The notes below the pieces were generated by a model. The model saw only the letters and a program-made list of their open reading frames with translations, did not search any database and was not told where the DNA came from. From the NCBI RefSeq assembly GCF_021300655.1, contig NZ_JAJTNB010000010.1, positions 1 through 51,543 of the forward strand: a DNA stretch of 51,543 nucleotides, given 5' to 3'. The stretch comes from Helicobacter kayseriensis (GTDB lineage Bacteria; Campylobacterota; Campylobacteria; Campylobacterales; Helicobacteraceae). The translations under genes and the position numbers were made by a program. Of this stretch, positions 35,725 through 45,165 are shown one piece after another (position 1 is the stretch's first letter; each line of letters begins with the position of its first letter).

Positions 35725-36299
35725 TGCCTCATCTCAAAGTCATTGGAGGTAAATTTAAAGGGCTCAAGCTTGAAATGCTCGACTCGCACCTCACAAGACC
35801 AACAAAGGCGATTTTAAAAGAATCTCTTTTTAACACACTCCAAAACGATATTGCTCACTATGCATTTTTAGAGGGATTTGGAGGGAGTGGATCTGTTGGA
35901 ATTGAGGCACTAAGCCGTGGAGCAAGGGAGGCATATTTCATCGAACACAATCCTCAAAGTTTTTCTACACTTCAGCACAATCTTGCAAAGCTTCCAAATA
36001 TCAAAGCATATGCTTTCTTAAATGATACTTTCATCTTCCTACCAAAGCTTTTCTCTCAGATAAAGATTCCTTGCATTCTTTATCTTGATCCTCCTTTTTG
36101 TATCCGAGAAAATATGCAAGATATTTATCAAAAATGTTTTCAGCTTGTCAAAATGCTTCATCAACCCCTCATTCACCTTGTGATTTTCGAGCATTTAAGC
36201 ACCTATGAAATGCCAGAAAATCTAGGGAATTTCTGTATAATCAAGCAAAAAAAATTTGGTAAAAGCTCATTAAGCTATTATACATTAAAGGAAGGATGA
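35724..36299 (+). CDS. rsmD: 16S rRNA (guanine-966-N2)-methyltransferase
   Basis: RsmD methylates G966 of 16S rRNA. The 191 residues include LKVIGGKFKGLKLEML, the target region TRPTKAILKESLFNTL, FLEGFGGSGSVGIEALSRGA (SAM motif I), FIEHNPQSFSTLQHNL, and ILYLDPPFC, the catalytic DPPF. It overlaps the fliL start. Confidence 0.93.
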   Translation: MPHLKVIGGKFKGLKLEMLDSHLTRPTKAILKESLFNTLQNDIAHYAFLEGFGGSGSVGIEALSRGAREAYFIEHNPQSFSTLQHNLAKLPNIKAYAFLNDTFIFLPKLFSQIKIPCILYLDPPFCIRENMQDIYQKCFQLVKMLHQPLIHLVIFEHLSTYEMPENLGNFCIIKQKKFGKSSLSYYTLKEG

Positions 36300-36805
36300 T
36301 GTCAGAGGAAGTAAGCACAGAAAAAAAGGGGAATAAGGGATTACTAATTGCAATTATTGGCTTTTTGGTTGTTTTGATTGTTGCTATTGTTGTTGTGGTT
36401 ATCCTTCTTTTGGGGGGAGAAAAAGAAACAGAACAAGCCCCAGCTCAAAAAGCACAAAAAGAGCGACCCAAGGTTGAAGAACGATCAGATTATGCAAGAC
36501 CAGGACCAATATTTGCAATTCCTGAATCATTTGTCGTTAATCTCATGGGACAAAATGGAAGAAGATATGCAAAAGCCTCTATTTCTCTTGAGATGAGTTC
36601 GCCAGAACTCCAAAAAGAAATCACAGCCAAACTTCCACTGATCAAAGACACAATCATTAGAACTCTCTCATCTAAAACTTTTGAAGAGATTTCTACTCCC
36701 AAAGGAAAAGATAAACTCAAAGAAGAAATCACACAAGAGCTAAATGCATTTATGCTAGATGGCTATATCAAAAGTATTTTTTTCACAGAGTTCGTTATTC
36801 AGTGA
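36299..36805 (+). CDS. fliL: Flagellar basal body-associated protein FliL
   Basis: FliL sits at the inner membrane next to the stator ring and supports flagellar torque. It has a cytoplasmic lysine-rich N-terminus, one membrane helix (LLIAIIGFLVVLIVAIVVVV in part), a Gln/Glu-rich linker, and a periplasmic domain (AIPESFVVNLMGQNGRRYAK and a C-terminal IKSIFFTEFVIQ). Of two adjacent ATGs, 36299 has the better spacing to AAGGA; 36296 remains possible. Length is 168. It implies the organism is or descends from a flagellated one. Confidence 0.92.
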   Translation: MSEEVSTEKKGNKGLLIAIIGFLVVLIVAIVVVVILLLGGEKETEQAPAQKAQKERPKVEERSDYARPGPIFAIPESFVVNLMGQNGRRYAKASISLEMSSPELQKEITAKLPLIKDTIIRTLSSKTFEEISTPKGKDKLKEEITQELNAFMLDGYIKSIFFTEFVIQ

Positions 36806-37170
36806 TTGGAATTGATATCATCAGCATTGATCGCATACAGAAGGTTTGCGATCGCTTTGGGTCAAAGTTTCTCTCTCGCTTCCTATCTCAACAAGAGATT
36901 CAGCTCTGCTTAAAAGATACACAGGAACTAAATTATCAACGTATTGCGGGCTTTTGGGCTGCCAAAGAAGCGATTTCAAAAGCGATTGGAACAGGAATTG
37001 GAGAAGATTTATTATTTTTAGACATTTTGCTCTCAAAAGATTCTAAAGGAAAACCACAAGCAACACTTCTGCCTCACAAAATGCAAGCTTTCCATCTCAA
37101 AGAACTTGCAATCAGCATCACTCACGACCAAAATTTAGCCATCGCTATAGCTTGGATTAGACAAAATTGA
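36802..37170 (+). CDS. acpS: Holo-[acyl-carrier-protein] synthase
   Basis: AcpS attaches phosphopantetheine to ACP. In 122 residues: IGIDIISIDRIQKVCDRFG with the metal Asp, FLSQQEIQLC, GFWAAKEAISKAIGTGIG with the catalytic Glu, and SITHDQNLAIAIAW. The GTG start at 36802 overlaps the fliL stop. From memory, the fliL-acpS pairing is the same in H. pylori. Confidence 0.95.
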   Translation: MIGIDIISIDRIQKVCDRFGSKFLSRFLSQQEIQLCLKDTQELNYQRIAGFWAAKEAISKAIGTGIGEDLLFLDILLSKDSKGKPQATLLPHKMQAFHLKELAISITHDQNLAIAIAWIRQN

Positions 37171-37171
37171 G

Positions 37172-37177
37172 TAAAAT
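37172..37177 (+). promoter_or_regulatory. -10 element for yggT-slt-galU
   Basis: TAAAAT lies just after the acpS stop and 30-35 bp before the yggT ATG. AAGG precedes the start codon. A moderate match, no -35 seen. Confidence 0.35.
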
Positions 37178-37206
37178 CTTTCTTTATCTCTATAGCAAGG
37201 TTTCTC

Positions 37207-37500
37207 ATGGTTTTAACAACCCTTCTTGATGCTATTTTTCAAATTATAAGCATCTTGATTAATGCCTACATCTGGATTATCATCATTCATTCCCTGATTT
37301 TACTGATTGCACCCCCATTTCATCATCATCCTATTATGCAAACCCTTGATCGGCTAACACGACCTGCTTATTTTAAGATTCGCAAATATATCCCCACCAT
37401 CTACAATGGCATTGATTTTGCTCCACTGATTGTACTTATAGGTTTAAAGTTCCTTGATCTTTTTTTGATCCGTCTCATTTTGCAAACCCTCCAAGGATAA
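37207..37500 (+). CDS. YggT family integral membrane protein
   Basis: The 97 residues hold two membrane helices (LINAYIWIIIIHSLILLI and FAPLIVLIGLKFLDLFLI) flanking DRLTRPAYFKIRKYIPTIYN, the conserved YggT loop with a P-x-(R/L)-x-I pattern. Function is unclear: cell division and osmotic roles have been proposed. It lies 3 bp before slt. Confidence 0.88.
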   Translation: MVLTTLLDAIFQIISILINAYIWIIIIHSLILLIAPPFHHHPIMQTLDRLTRPAYFKIRKYIPTIYNGIDFAPLIVLIGLKFLDLFLIRLILQTLQG

Positions 37501-37503
37501 TGA

Positions 37504-39159
37504 ATGAAAAAAATCTTTTTATTTCTTTTAATTTGCCTATGTGCCCATACCAAAGACAAAGTTACTTTGGATTTTTTGAAATCCAAACCATCTGGAATCG
37601 CTCGTGATTTTTATATTTGGCAATTTCTACAAATGCCCCAAACCTCCCTCCAAGAAGCTATTGAAGCATACAATCTTGTCTATCGCAAAAATGACAAAAT
37701 TGAAAAACTAGTCGCTCAAAAAGGTTATATTCACGAACTCCCCAAAGATGTCAGATGCAAAAAACTCCCCTTTAATACCCTTAAAAATGAAGATGCAGAA
37801 TGCATTTCTTTTGGCCTAAAACTCTCAAATATCCCCTCCATCTCTTCTCAAGAGGCACAAAGTCTCATCCAAAAACTAACCCCCAACTACCCTATTCTAG
37901 CTCAAGAAATTCAGTTACTTCTCTCTAAAGATCCCCTTGATTTAATTCTCAAAAGCCAAAATGCGCAAGTTGTCAGCGAGATCTTTTATGGTCTCAATTT
38001 AGAGCAAAGACTCTCCATCTTTGATCACAAAATCCCTCCCCAACTCATTCAAACTTTGGCCGATCAAAACTATCCAAACTTCAACAAAATGCTTCAATAC
38101 ATTCTTCTTTCTGAACGCTTCTCCAAATTCAAGCAATCCATTCTTGAGGCAAAAATCACACAAGCTGATGAAAAAATTCTCTTGCTTCTTGGCGTTGTGC
38201 AACTCCAATATCAACATCCCCAAAAAGCAAAAGAATATTTTAACCTCGCTCTTCAAAGTGCCAAATCTCCACTCATTAGAGATAAAGCACTTTTTTGGCT
38301 CTATCTTACTTCCCAAGATTCTTCTTTTTTGGAACGCTTGGCAGACAGCAATACGCTCAGCCTTTATAATATCTTTGCGATTCAAAAACTCAATACAAAA
38401 CCCAACTACAATGTCATCTCACATCTTCCCAATCTCAATCAAGGCCAAGCCCAGTTTGATATTACAGATCCATTTGCGTGGCAGACACTTAGAAGCTCTT
38501 TGATTAAAATTCCTTCTAGAGATGATTTTCAAAATACCATTCACAAACAACTTGCTTATTTAGATTCACAACCCCATATGGCAGTTATGCTCACGCGGAT
38601 CAAAGGCTTCCAAAACAACTATTTTCTTATGCCTTATGCAGACTCTCTTACTTGGGAAAATGATCATCAAAAAGCCCTAACTTTTGCCATCGCTCGCCAA
38701 GAAAGCAATCTAATCCCTGCTCTTGTTTCTACCTCCTATGCCCTGGGAATGATGCAAATTATGCCCTTCAATCTTGATCCTATTGCTAAATCCTTGGGCA
38801 AAAAAGATATGAATCTAAGCGACTTATTCAAACCCCAAGTTGCCCTTGAGTTTGGAAGATATTATCTCAAAGAGCTCGAAGATGAGTTTAAACATCCCCT
38901 TTTTGTGGCCTATGCCTACAATGGTGGTCCTGGTTTTTGGCGCAGAACACTCAAAAAAAACACTCTCTTTATTCAAAATAGAGCCTATGAACCATGGCTT
39001 AGCCTTGAGCTCATTCCCTATGAAGAATCCAAAAATTATGGCCCTCTTGTTTTGGCAAACTATATTATCTATCAAGAACTTCTAGGAAACTCGATTAATC
39101 TTGATAAACTTCTCTCTCAAACCTTAGTCAATTCACAACCCAAAAAGGAGAAAAAATGA
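37504..39159 (+). CDS. slt: Soluble lytic transglycosylase
   Basis: Slt cleaves peptidoglycan to anhydro-muropeptides. A signal peptide (KKIFLFLLICLCAHT) precedes a helical superhelix domain and a C-terminal SLT domain. Glu400 is the catalytic acid in ARQESNLIPALVSTSYALGM, with MQIMPFNLDPIA and AYNGGPGFWRR following. The 551 residues match the H. pylori size. The stop overlaps the galU start (ATGA). Confidence 0.95.
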   Translation: MKKIFLFLLICLCAHTKDKVTLDFLKSKPSGIARDFYIWQFLQMPQTSLQEAIEAYNLVYRKNDKIEKLVAQKGYIHELPKDVRCKKLPFNTLKNEDAECISFGLKLSNIPSISSQEAQSLIQKLTPNYPILAQEIQLLLSKDPLDLILKSQNAQVVSEIFYGLNLEQRLSIFDHKIPPQLIQTLADQNYPNFNKMLQYILLSERFSKFKQSILEAKITQADEKILLLLGVVQLQYQHPQKAKEYFNLALQSAKSPLIRDKALFWLYLTSQDSSFLERLADSNTLSLYNIFAIQKLNTKPNYNVISHLPNLNQGQAQFDITDPFAWQTLRSSLIKIPSRDDFQNTIHKQLAYLDSQPHMAVMLTRIKGFQNNYFLMPYADSLTWENDHQKALTFAIARQESNLIPALVSTSYALGMMQIMPFNLDPIAKSLGKKDMNLSDLFKPQVALEFGRYYLKELEDEFKHPLFVAYAYNGGPGFWRRTLKKNTLFIQNRAYEPWLSLELIPYEESKNYGPLVLANYIIYQELLGNSINLDKLLSQTLVNSQPKKEKK

Positions 39160-39986
39160 TTCGAAAATGCCTCTTCCCAGCTGCTGGATATGGGACAAGA
39201 TTCCTTCCTGCAACAAAAGCAATGCCAAAAGAAATGCTTCCCATCGTCAATAAACCCCTCATTCAATATGGAGTAGAAGAAGCATTTGAATCAGGATGCA
39301 CGCAAATTGCCATCATCACGGGCAGAAACAAAAGAAGCATTGAAGATCATTTTGATATTAGCTATGAATTAGAGCGAGAAATTCAAGGAACAGATAAAGA
39401 ACACTATCTTGAAGGGATTAGGAAAATTATGCATAGCTGTTCATTTTCCTACACACGACAAAATGAAATGAAGGGTCTAGGGCACGCAATTTTAACAGGG
39501 GAGACGCTGATTGGGGATGAGCCTTTTGGAGTGATTTTGGCTGATGATTTATGCTTAAATGAAAAAGGCCGAGGGGTTTTAGCCCAAATGTGTAATTTGT
39601 ATGCCAAATACCATTGCGCAATTGTTGCAATCGAAGAAGTAGATCCCTCACAAGTTGATAAATATGGAATCATCCAAGGAGAAGAAATAGAACAAGGTAT
39701 TTTTAAAGTGCATTCTATGATTGAAAAACCTAGCCAAGAAGAAGCCCCGAGCAATCTAGCCATCATAGGACGCTATATCTTGATTCCTGAAATCTTTGAC
39801 ATACTTAGAACCACTCCTGCAGGAAAAAAAGGGGAAATACAAATCACTGATGCACTGCAAACCTTAGCCCTTCAAGGGAAAGTGATTGCCTATCAGTTTC
39901 AAGGCAAACGCTATGATTGTGGAAGTGTTGAAGGTTTTATTGAAGCAACCAATGTTTTCTATCAAAGAATTAAAAATGCAAAATAA
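39156..39986 (+). CDS. galU: UTP--glucose-1-phosphate uridylyltransferase
   Basis: GalU makes UDP-glucose for surface glycans. In 276 residues: RKCLFPAAGYGTRFLPATKA, MPKEMLPIVNKPLIQYGVEE, GLGHAILTGETLIGDEPFGV in part, DDLCL, and EKPSQEEAPSNLAIIGRYIL. Order slt-galU is as in H. pylori from memory. It overlaps the next gene by 11 bp. Confidence 0.96.
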   Translation: MIRKCLFPAAGYGTRFLPATKAMPKEMLPIVNKPLIQYGVEEAFESGCTQIAIITGRNKRSIEDHFDISYELEREIQGTDKEHYLEGIRKIMHSCSFSYTRQNEMKGLGHAILTGETLIGDEPFGVILADDLCLNEKGRGVLAQMCNLYAKYHCAIVAIEEVDPSQVDKYGIIQGEEIEQGIFKVHSMIEKPSQEEAPSNLAIIGRYILIPEIFDILRTTPAGKKGEIQITDALQTLALQGKVIAYQFQGKRYDCGSVEGFIEATNVFYQRIKNAK

Positions 39987-40350
39987 TTTTATTTTCTTTT
40001 TTTATTTGCTTGCTTTTTTGCTCTATATCCCCACTCTTATTTTGGGGACATTCCTAAAACCACCAACAAAAAAGCAAATCTCTCCTCCAACCCCCCAAAG
40101 CATTCTTGCAAGAATCAAAAAAGGCTCAAAATACACAAAACAAGCCCTAGAAGACTTTGAAAAACTTTTTTTAAATGCACAATCTTGTGATCAAACACTT
40201 TGGCTTGAAATCATCAAAGAATTTGCCCTTTCCCCAAGCCTTGAGATTAAAGAAATTACATCGCTCCAAGAAAAACTCAAACAAAACAATCCAAATCTTC
40301 AAAACGAAATCGCCCTAACTATTAGTGTTGCCATCAAAGAGCGAAAATGA
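39976..40350 (+). CDS. Hypothetical membrane-anchored protein between galU and copA
   Basis: The 124 residues from ATG 39976 have one N-terminal membrane helix (FIFFFYLLAFLLYIPTLILG), then a cytoplasmic or periplasmic lysine-rich helical part (ILARIKKGSKYTKQALEDFE) ending in VAIKERK. A longer in-frame start at 39886 lies within galU. No family is recognised. It overlaps galU and, by 4 bp, copA. Confidence 0.75.
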   Translation: MQNNFIFFFYLLAFLLYIPTLILGTFLKPPTKKQISPPTPQSILARIKKGSKYTKQALEDFEKLFLNAQSCDQTLWLEIIKEFALSPSLEIKEITSLQEKLKQNNPNLQNEIALTISVAIKERK

Positions 40351-42482
40351 AAGAGGTCTTTAATATTCAAGGAATGAGTTGCAGCGCTTGCTCATCAAGC
40401 ATCCAATCAGCACTCAAACGCAAAAAAGGGATTCAATCAATCCATGTTGATCTTCTCAATCATCGTGCGGTCATTGAGTTTGATGAGGAAATCATTTCTT
40501 TGCAGGATATTTTTTCTTTTATCACAAAGCTTGGCTATATACCCCAAAAACAAAGCGTGATTCAAAGATTAGATTCTCGCTTTCTCACTCCCAAAAAACG
40601 TGTGATCTTTGCGCTCATTTTTACCTCCATCACACTATATCTTGCAATGCTTCCCATGATTTTTCCCTCTTTTGTTCCCATCACCCCATCGCTCAATGCC
40701 TTTTTACAGCTTTTTTGCACTCTGGTTGTTATGCATATGGGAAGGGATTTTTACCTCAGGGGATTTAAAACTCTTTTGTCTTTTCATCCAACAATGGATA
40801 CTCTTGTGGCGCTAGGAAGCGGAAGTGCGTTTATTTATAGTCTTGTCGCTCTCATCACTCAAGATCATCATTCCCTATATTTTGAAAGCGTATGTGTGAT
40901 TTTGCTTTTTATTTTGATTGGGAAAACAATTGAAGAAAAAGCCAAACAAAATATTCAAAGTTCACTCCTCTCGCTTGCCTCACTCAAAGAAACCTCTGTG
41001 ATCAAAATCCAAAATCAACAAGAACAAATCATTCCTATAGAAAAGATTCAAATTGGGGACATCCTCAAAATTACTCCTCAAACCACCATCCCCACAGAAG
41101 GAATCTTGATAGAAGGTTCTGCCAATCTTGACCTATCAAGCCTCAATGGAGAAAGCCTTCCCATTCACAGGACGCAAGGAGAGCATTTAGATTCGGGAGC
41201 TCTCAATCTTAATACAACCTTTTTGATGCAAGCCACTCAAATTGCTCAAAATAGCACTTATTGGAAAATTTTAGACTTAGTGCAAAATGCCTTGACTTCT
41301 AAGCCCCCTATTGCAAAATTTGCCGATCAAGTTTCACTCTACTTTGTCCCATGCGTCATTATCCTTGCGCTAATATCTGGAGGAATATGGCTTTTTATCA
41401 AAGAAGATCTTGGCCTTGCTTTGCAAATCTTTTGCAGTGTCTTACTGATCTCTTGTCCATGTGCCTTAGGGCTTGCAACTCCGCTTGCTCTCAATATCGC
41501 CTCAAATCTTGCAAGTCAAAAAGGGATCTTTTTCAAAGATGCACGCATTTTAGAACTCATCGGCAAAACACAAACTATTTTTTTTGACAAAACAGGCACA
41601 CTAACACACAAAGAACTCAAACTCCAATCTATCAATACTCTTTCATCTCTAAGCTCTAAAGAATTGCTCTCTATTGCCGCCTCCTTAGAAGCACAAAGCC
41701 ATCATATTATCGCTCAAAGCATTCTATTGCAGGCCCAAGGGATTAAGCATCTAAAAGCTCAAAATATCATCATCCAAGAAGGATTTGGAATCTCTGGAGA
41801 AATTGATGGAAAACGCTACAAGATAGGAAATGCCAAAAGTTTCAATCCACCCCCCAATCAAGAAGGTGAAGGTATCATTGTTTTTATTGGCACAGAAGAG
41901 AATCAACAAGATAAAATCCTAGGCTATCTCATCTTAACAGAGCATATTCGCGATGAAGCCAAATCCTGCATTTACCAACTAAAACATCAAGGAATCTCTC
42001 CTATTCTCCTAAGCGGAGATTCAAAACACAATGTCCAAAAGATTGCACAACATCTTGAAATAGACTTTATTGCCAATGCACTACCACAAGATAAACTAAA
42101 AGCCATTCAAGATGCTTCTCCCAAAATTACGATGATGATTGGTGATGGGATCAATGATATGCTTGCCCTCTCCAAAGCAGATATTAGCGTCAGCATTGGT
42201 GAGGGAAGTCAAGAGGCAATCGCTAGTGCCAACCTAATCATTCTCAACAACAATCTCGAGAATATCCCCTACTGCATCAAGCTCAGTCGTGCAACTCTAG
42301 CCAATATCAAACAAAATCTCATCTGGGCCTTTGGCTACAATACCCTTATGATTCCTATTGCCTGTGGAGCATTGCTTGGTTATGGTATTTTGCTTTCTCC
42401 CATGTTTGCTTCACTTGCGATGACACTTAGTAGCCTTAGCGTTGTTTTCAATGCCCAAAGACTTAGATTATTTAAAGGATAA
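40347..42482 (+). CDS. copA: Copper-exporting P1B-type ATPase
   Basis: CopA pumps Cu(I) out of the cytosol. In 711 residues: an N-terminal HMA domain with GMSCSACSSSIQSALKRK, six to eight membrane helices, the CPC motif (Cys370, Pro, Cys372) in SCPCALGLATPLAL, the phosphorylated Asp414 in FFDKTGTLTHKEL, LNGESLPIHR, and GDGINDMLALSKADIS. The order copA-copP is the helicobacter copper operon. It overlaps the upstream gene by 4 bp. Confidence 0.96.
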   Translation: MKEVFNIQGMSCSACSSSIQSALKRKKGIQSIHVDLLNHRAVIEFDEEIISLQDIFSFITKLGYIPQKQSVIQRLDSRFLTPKKRVIFALIFTSITLYLAMLPMIFPSFVPITPSLNAFLQLFCTLVVMHMGRDFYLRGFKTLLSFHPTMDTLVALGSGSAFIYSLVALITQDHHSLYFESVCVILLFILIGKTIEEKAKQNIQSSLLSLASLKETSVIKIQNQQEQIIPIEKIQIGDILKITPQTTIPTEGILIEGSANLDLSSLNGESLPIHRTQGEHLDSGALNLNTTFLMQATQIAQNSTYWKILDLVQNALTSKPPIAKFADQVSLYFVPCVIILALISGGIWLFIKEDLGLALQIFCSVLLISCPCALGLATPLALNIASNLASQKGIFFKDARILELIGKTQTIFFDKTGTLTHKELKLQSINTLSSLSSKELLSIAASLEAQSHHIIAQSILLQAQGIKHLKAQNIIIQEGFGISGEIDGKRYKIGNAKSFNPPPNQEGEGIIVFIGTEENQQDKILGYLILTEHIRDEAKSCIYQLKHQGISPILLSGDSKHNVQKIAQHLEIDFIANALPQDKLKAIQDASPKITMMIGDGINDMLALSKADISVSIGEGSQEAIASANLIILNNNLENIPYCIKLSRATLANIKQNLIWAFGYNTLMIPIACGALLGYGILLSPMFASLAMTLSSLSVVFNAQRLRLFKG

Positions 42483-42484
42483 AA

Positions 42485-42688
42485 ATGATTACAATAACTC
42501 TACAAGTTCCATCAATGCATTGCTCACACTGCACCCAAAAAATCCAAACTTTTGTTTCTGAAGTGCAAGGAGTGCAAGACATCCATTTTGATTTAGATTC
42601 TAAATCTCTTACTGTTTCTTTTGTCCCTCCAGCAACAAAAGAAGCCATCATTGAAGCTATTGAGGATTGTGGATTTGAAGCACGATAA
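42485..42688 (+). CDS. copP: Copper-binding chaperone CopP
   Basis: A free HMA domain of 67 residues with the copper site MHCSHC (Cys13, Cys16). It starts 3 bp after copA and is the usual small partner that carries Cu(I) or regulates the pump. The C-terminal EAIEDCGFEAR has the family's CGFxA end. Confidence 0.94.
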   Translation: MITITLQVPSMHCSHCTQKIQTFVSEVQGVQDIHFDLDSKSLTVSFVPPATKEAIIEAIEDCGFEAR

Positions 42689-43634
42689 GCCATTTTTTTC
42701 CATTATTTTCCCCATCTACAATCGAGAAATATATCTTCAAGAAACTCTTCAAAGCATTCTTAGCCAGTCTTTTGGGGATTTTGAACTCATTGCCATTGAT
42801 GATGGATCTACAGATCAGAGTTTAGCTATCCTTCAATCCCTGCAAGATCAACGCATCAAAGTTTTCACCCAATCCAATCTTGGCGTGAGCGAAGCTAGAA
42901 ACACAGGGATAAAACATGCAAAAGGAGAGTATCTTTGCTTTGCTGATTCTGATGATATCTTACACCCCAATTATCTGCAAGACTTTTATACCCTCATTCA
43001 AAAAACACAAGCTTCCCTAATCAAAAATAATTCAATCATCAAATTTCACTCATCGCCTAAATTTCGCCCACACTATCAGCTCAAACATATTCACATCGTT
43101 TCTTTAAATACTAAAAACATCAAAATTGGCGGAACAATTTGGAGCTATTGCATCAAGACTTCTTTAGTTAAAGATATCCATCTTCTTTTTCTTCCACAAC
43201 GCATTATGGAAGATGAAATATTTATCTTTATGCTTCTACCCTTTGTTGATCATCTTGTGTTGTTTAGAGGTTCCCCCTATTTGTATCGACAACACTCCAA
43301 TTCTATCGTTTCAACTCACCCTGTCGCTTTTGATCGCATCAACAACTTTCATGATCTTATTTTGTGGTATCAACATCACAAATTTTTGGATTCCTTTCCT
43401 ATCCCTTTTTATATCCTTTATGACATAAGTCTCAAAAATCCAAACTATCTTACATATATCTCGCGCTCAAAAGAAATGCTTCAAACACTCAATCTCTCCC
43501 CCTCTCTTTTAAGCCAAGATCCACTTATCCCACATCTTCTAAAAGAGGAAGCAAAAGCCTTTCAAGAATATCACGCAAAGAGCCGTGGGAAAATCAAGTT
43601 TTATCTTAGAAAATTTCTTTGTCGATTTTTTTGA
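42675..43634 (+). CDS. GT2 family glycosyltransferase
   Basis: A GT-A-fold transferase of about 319 residues: FFSIIFPIYNREIYLQETLQ, FELIAIDDGSTDQSLAILQS, NLGVSEARNTGIKHAKGEYL, and the metal-binding FADSDDILHP. The product is likely a surface polysaccharide or lipopolysaccharide sugar transfer; donor and acceptor are unknown. The frame has no ATG near its start: TTG at 42675 or GTG at 42669, both inside copP. The gene therefore overlaps copP by 14-20 bp. The 3' end overlaps the convergent glycosyltransferase gene by 29 bp. Confidence 0.85.
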   Translation: MKHDKPFFSIIFPIYNREIYLQETLQSILSQSFGDFELIAIDDGSTDQSLAILQSLQDQRIKVFTQSNLGVSEARNTGIKHAKGEYLCFADSDDILHPNYLQDFYTLIQKTQASLIKNNSIIKFHSSPKFRPHYQLKHIHIVSLNTKNIKIGGTIWSYCIKTSLVKDIHLLFLPQRIMEDEIFIFMLLPFVDHLVLFRGSPYLYRQHSNSIVSTHPVAFDRINNFHDLILWYQHHKFLDSFPIPFYILYDISLKNPNYLTYISRSKEMLQTLNLSPSLLSQDPLIPHLLKEEAKAFQEYHAKSRGKIKFYLRKFLCRFF

Positions 43635-45165
43635 TTCCATTGCAACACCAAGTCTTTTTTTCTCTAAGACTTTGAAGATAGATTTGATGATTTTCCTCAA
43701 GCATTGCTCTTGAATTTTCCTCATGCCACAAATGATAGGCAATCCCTGCAAATCTTAGCTTTCTCATTTCTCCCCCAACATTCAAAAAACGCACTACAAA
43801 TTCACTATCCTCTCTTCCCCAGCCAACAAAATCCTCATTGAAACCATTGATAGACTCCACATCTTCCTTGAAAAAAGCCATATTGCACCCCTTCACAGGC
43901 AGAAAACGATCAATGCTCAAATCCTTTTGCTTAAAGCAAGGCCAAAAACACATGGAACTTAAAATTTGAGAGCGTGTTGTTTTGAATGTTTTTTTTGCAA
44001 AAGCCAAGCTGCATTTTTGTTTTTCTAAAATGATTTGTGTCTCTTTTTGAGAGAGCAAAATACGCCCACCTTGGACAAAACAACCTCTTCTTGCCCTATC
44101 TTGATGATCCTTCACAAAACTAGGATGCAAGATCATATCCCCATCAATCACTACAATATATGTCCCACGGGCACTTTTGATTGCTTCATTTCTAGACTTT
44201 GCCAAACGATACCCACAATCTTGATGCCAAATGTGTCTTAGTGGGATAGGAAAATTTTCCTGATATTGACGCACCAATTCTCTAGTATCCTCTCTACTTC
44301 CATCATCAGCAATCAAAACCTCAAAGGGCAAAACCTGCTGAAGACAAATAGAATCTAATACAAGCGCAAGTCTCTCTTTTTGATTATAGGTTGTTACAAT
44401 CAAAGAAAGCGAGGGTTTTTGAAGAGTGTTTTCATAAAGCTTCATATATTTAAAAAAAGCTCCCAATCCATTGCATACACTAATCACAAATCCCCTATAT
44501 CCATAAATAAATCCTCTCTTAAAAAGAAAATTTCTTATAAAAGTCCAAAATCCCCTCAACAATGCCCCAAAGGGAGAGGATTTTTTCTTAACATTTTGCA
44601 TAGCCCACAAAGTCGAGTAGCGTTGAAGCTTATCAAGCAATCCATCAATATTTTCAAAAGAATAATGCTTAATGCCTCCACTTTTTAAACGCACTTCTTT
44701 ACAAATTTTTGGGATCTCAAGCCCCTCATGCACAAGATCATTTTTAAACACTATCTCTTGTTTGCAAAAAAGACGCTTAACCCAATCAGGATGCCAACCA
44801 CACCCCCTAATCCACATATCTCCATAATGATTTTTTCGCAAAAAAGAATAATATTTTCCCTTCTCTAATCGGAGTGCTTTAAGCTCATCAAGCAACTCTC
44901 TTTCTATGACCTCATCGCTATCAAGAGAAAATATCCAATCATTTGTCGCATAACTTATAGCTAGATTCTTTAGTGCTCCAAAACCAATAAACTCACTTTC
45001 ATAAATTTTGACATTCTTGAATTCTTTGGCAATTTCTTGTGTTTGATCCGTGCTTTTATTATCAAGCAAAATCACCTCATCAAATTCTTTTACACTCTCT
45101 AGGCATGCTCTAAGTGTTTTTTGAGCATTTTTTGCCAAAATAGTGACGGAGATTTTAGTTTGCAT
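43606..45165 (-). CDS. Two-domain glycosyltransferase (WaaE-like GT2 fused to a second GT2)
   Basis: The 519 residues contain two transferase domains. Residues 1-250: KISVTILAKNAQKTLRACLE, EVILLDNKSTDQTQEIAKEF, DWIFSLDSDEVIERELLDEL and GCGWHPDWVKRLF are like the WaaE/KdtX lipopolysaccharide-core family. Residues 255-519: LSLIVTTYNQKERLALVLDS, LIADDGSREDTRELV, YIVVIDGDMILHPSFVKDH, PVKGCNMAFFKEDVESINGF and GWGREDSEFVVRFLN resemble GT2 proteins with a galactosyltransferase-like C-terminus. Both appear complete with acidic motifs. It is in the cluster with the ligase and MsbA. The ATG overlaps the ligase gene by 11 bp. Confidence 0.85.
   Translation of the reverse strand: MQTKISVTILAKNAQKTLRACLESVKEFDEVILLDNKSTDQTQEIAKEFKNVKIYESEFIGFGALKNLAISYATNDWIFSLDSDEVIERELLDELKALRLEKGKYYSFLRKNHYGDMWIRGCGWHPDWVKRLFCKQEIVFKNDLVHEGLEIPKICKEVRLKSGGIKHYSFENIDGLLDKLQRYSTLWAMQNVKKKSSPFGALLRGFWTFIRNFLFKRGFIYGYRGFVISVCNGLGAFFKYMKLYENTLQKPSLSLIVTTYNQKERLALVLDSICLQQVLPFEVLIADDGSREDTRELVRQYQENFPIPLRHIWHQDCGYRLAKSRNEAIKSARGTYIVVIDGDMILHPSFVKDHQDRARRGCFVQGGRILLSQKETQIILEKQKCSLAFAKKTFKTTRSQILSSMCFWPCFKQKDLSIDRFLPVKGCNMAFFKEDVESINGFNEDFVGWGREDSEFVVRFLNVGGEMRKLRFAGIAYHLWHEENSRAMLEENHQIYLQSLREKKTWCCNGIKKIDKEIF

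Noticed and set aside
43606-43634. Convergent gene tails taken as a sequencing error
   Set aside because: Both frames keep family-like sequence up to their ends, so a real 29-bp tail overlap is the simpler reading.
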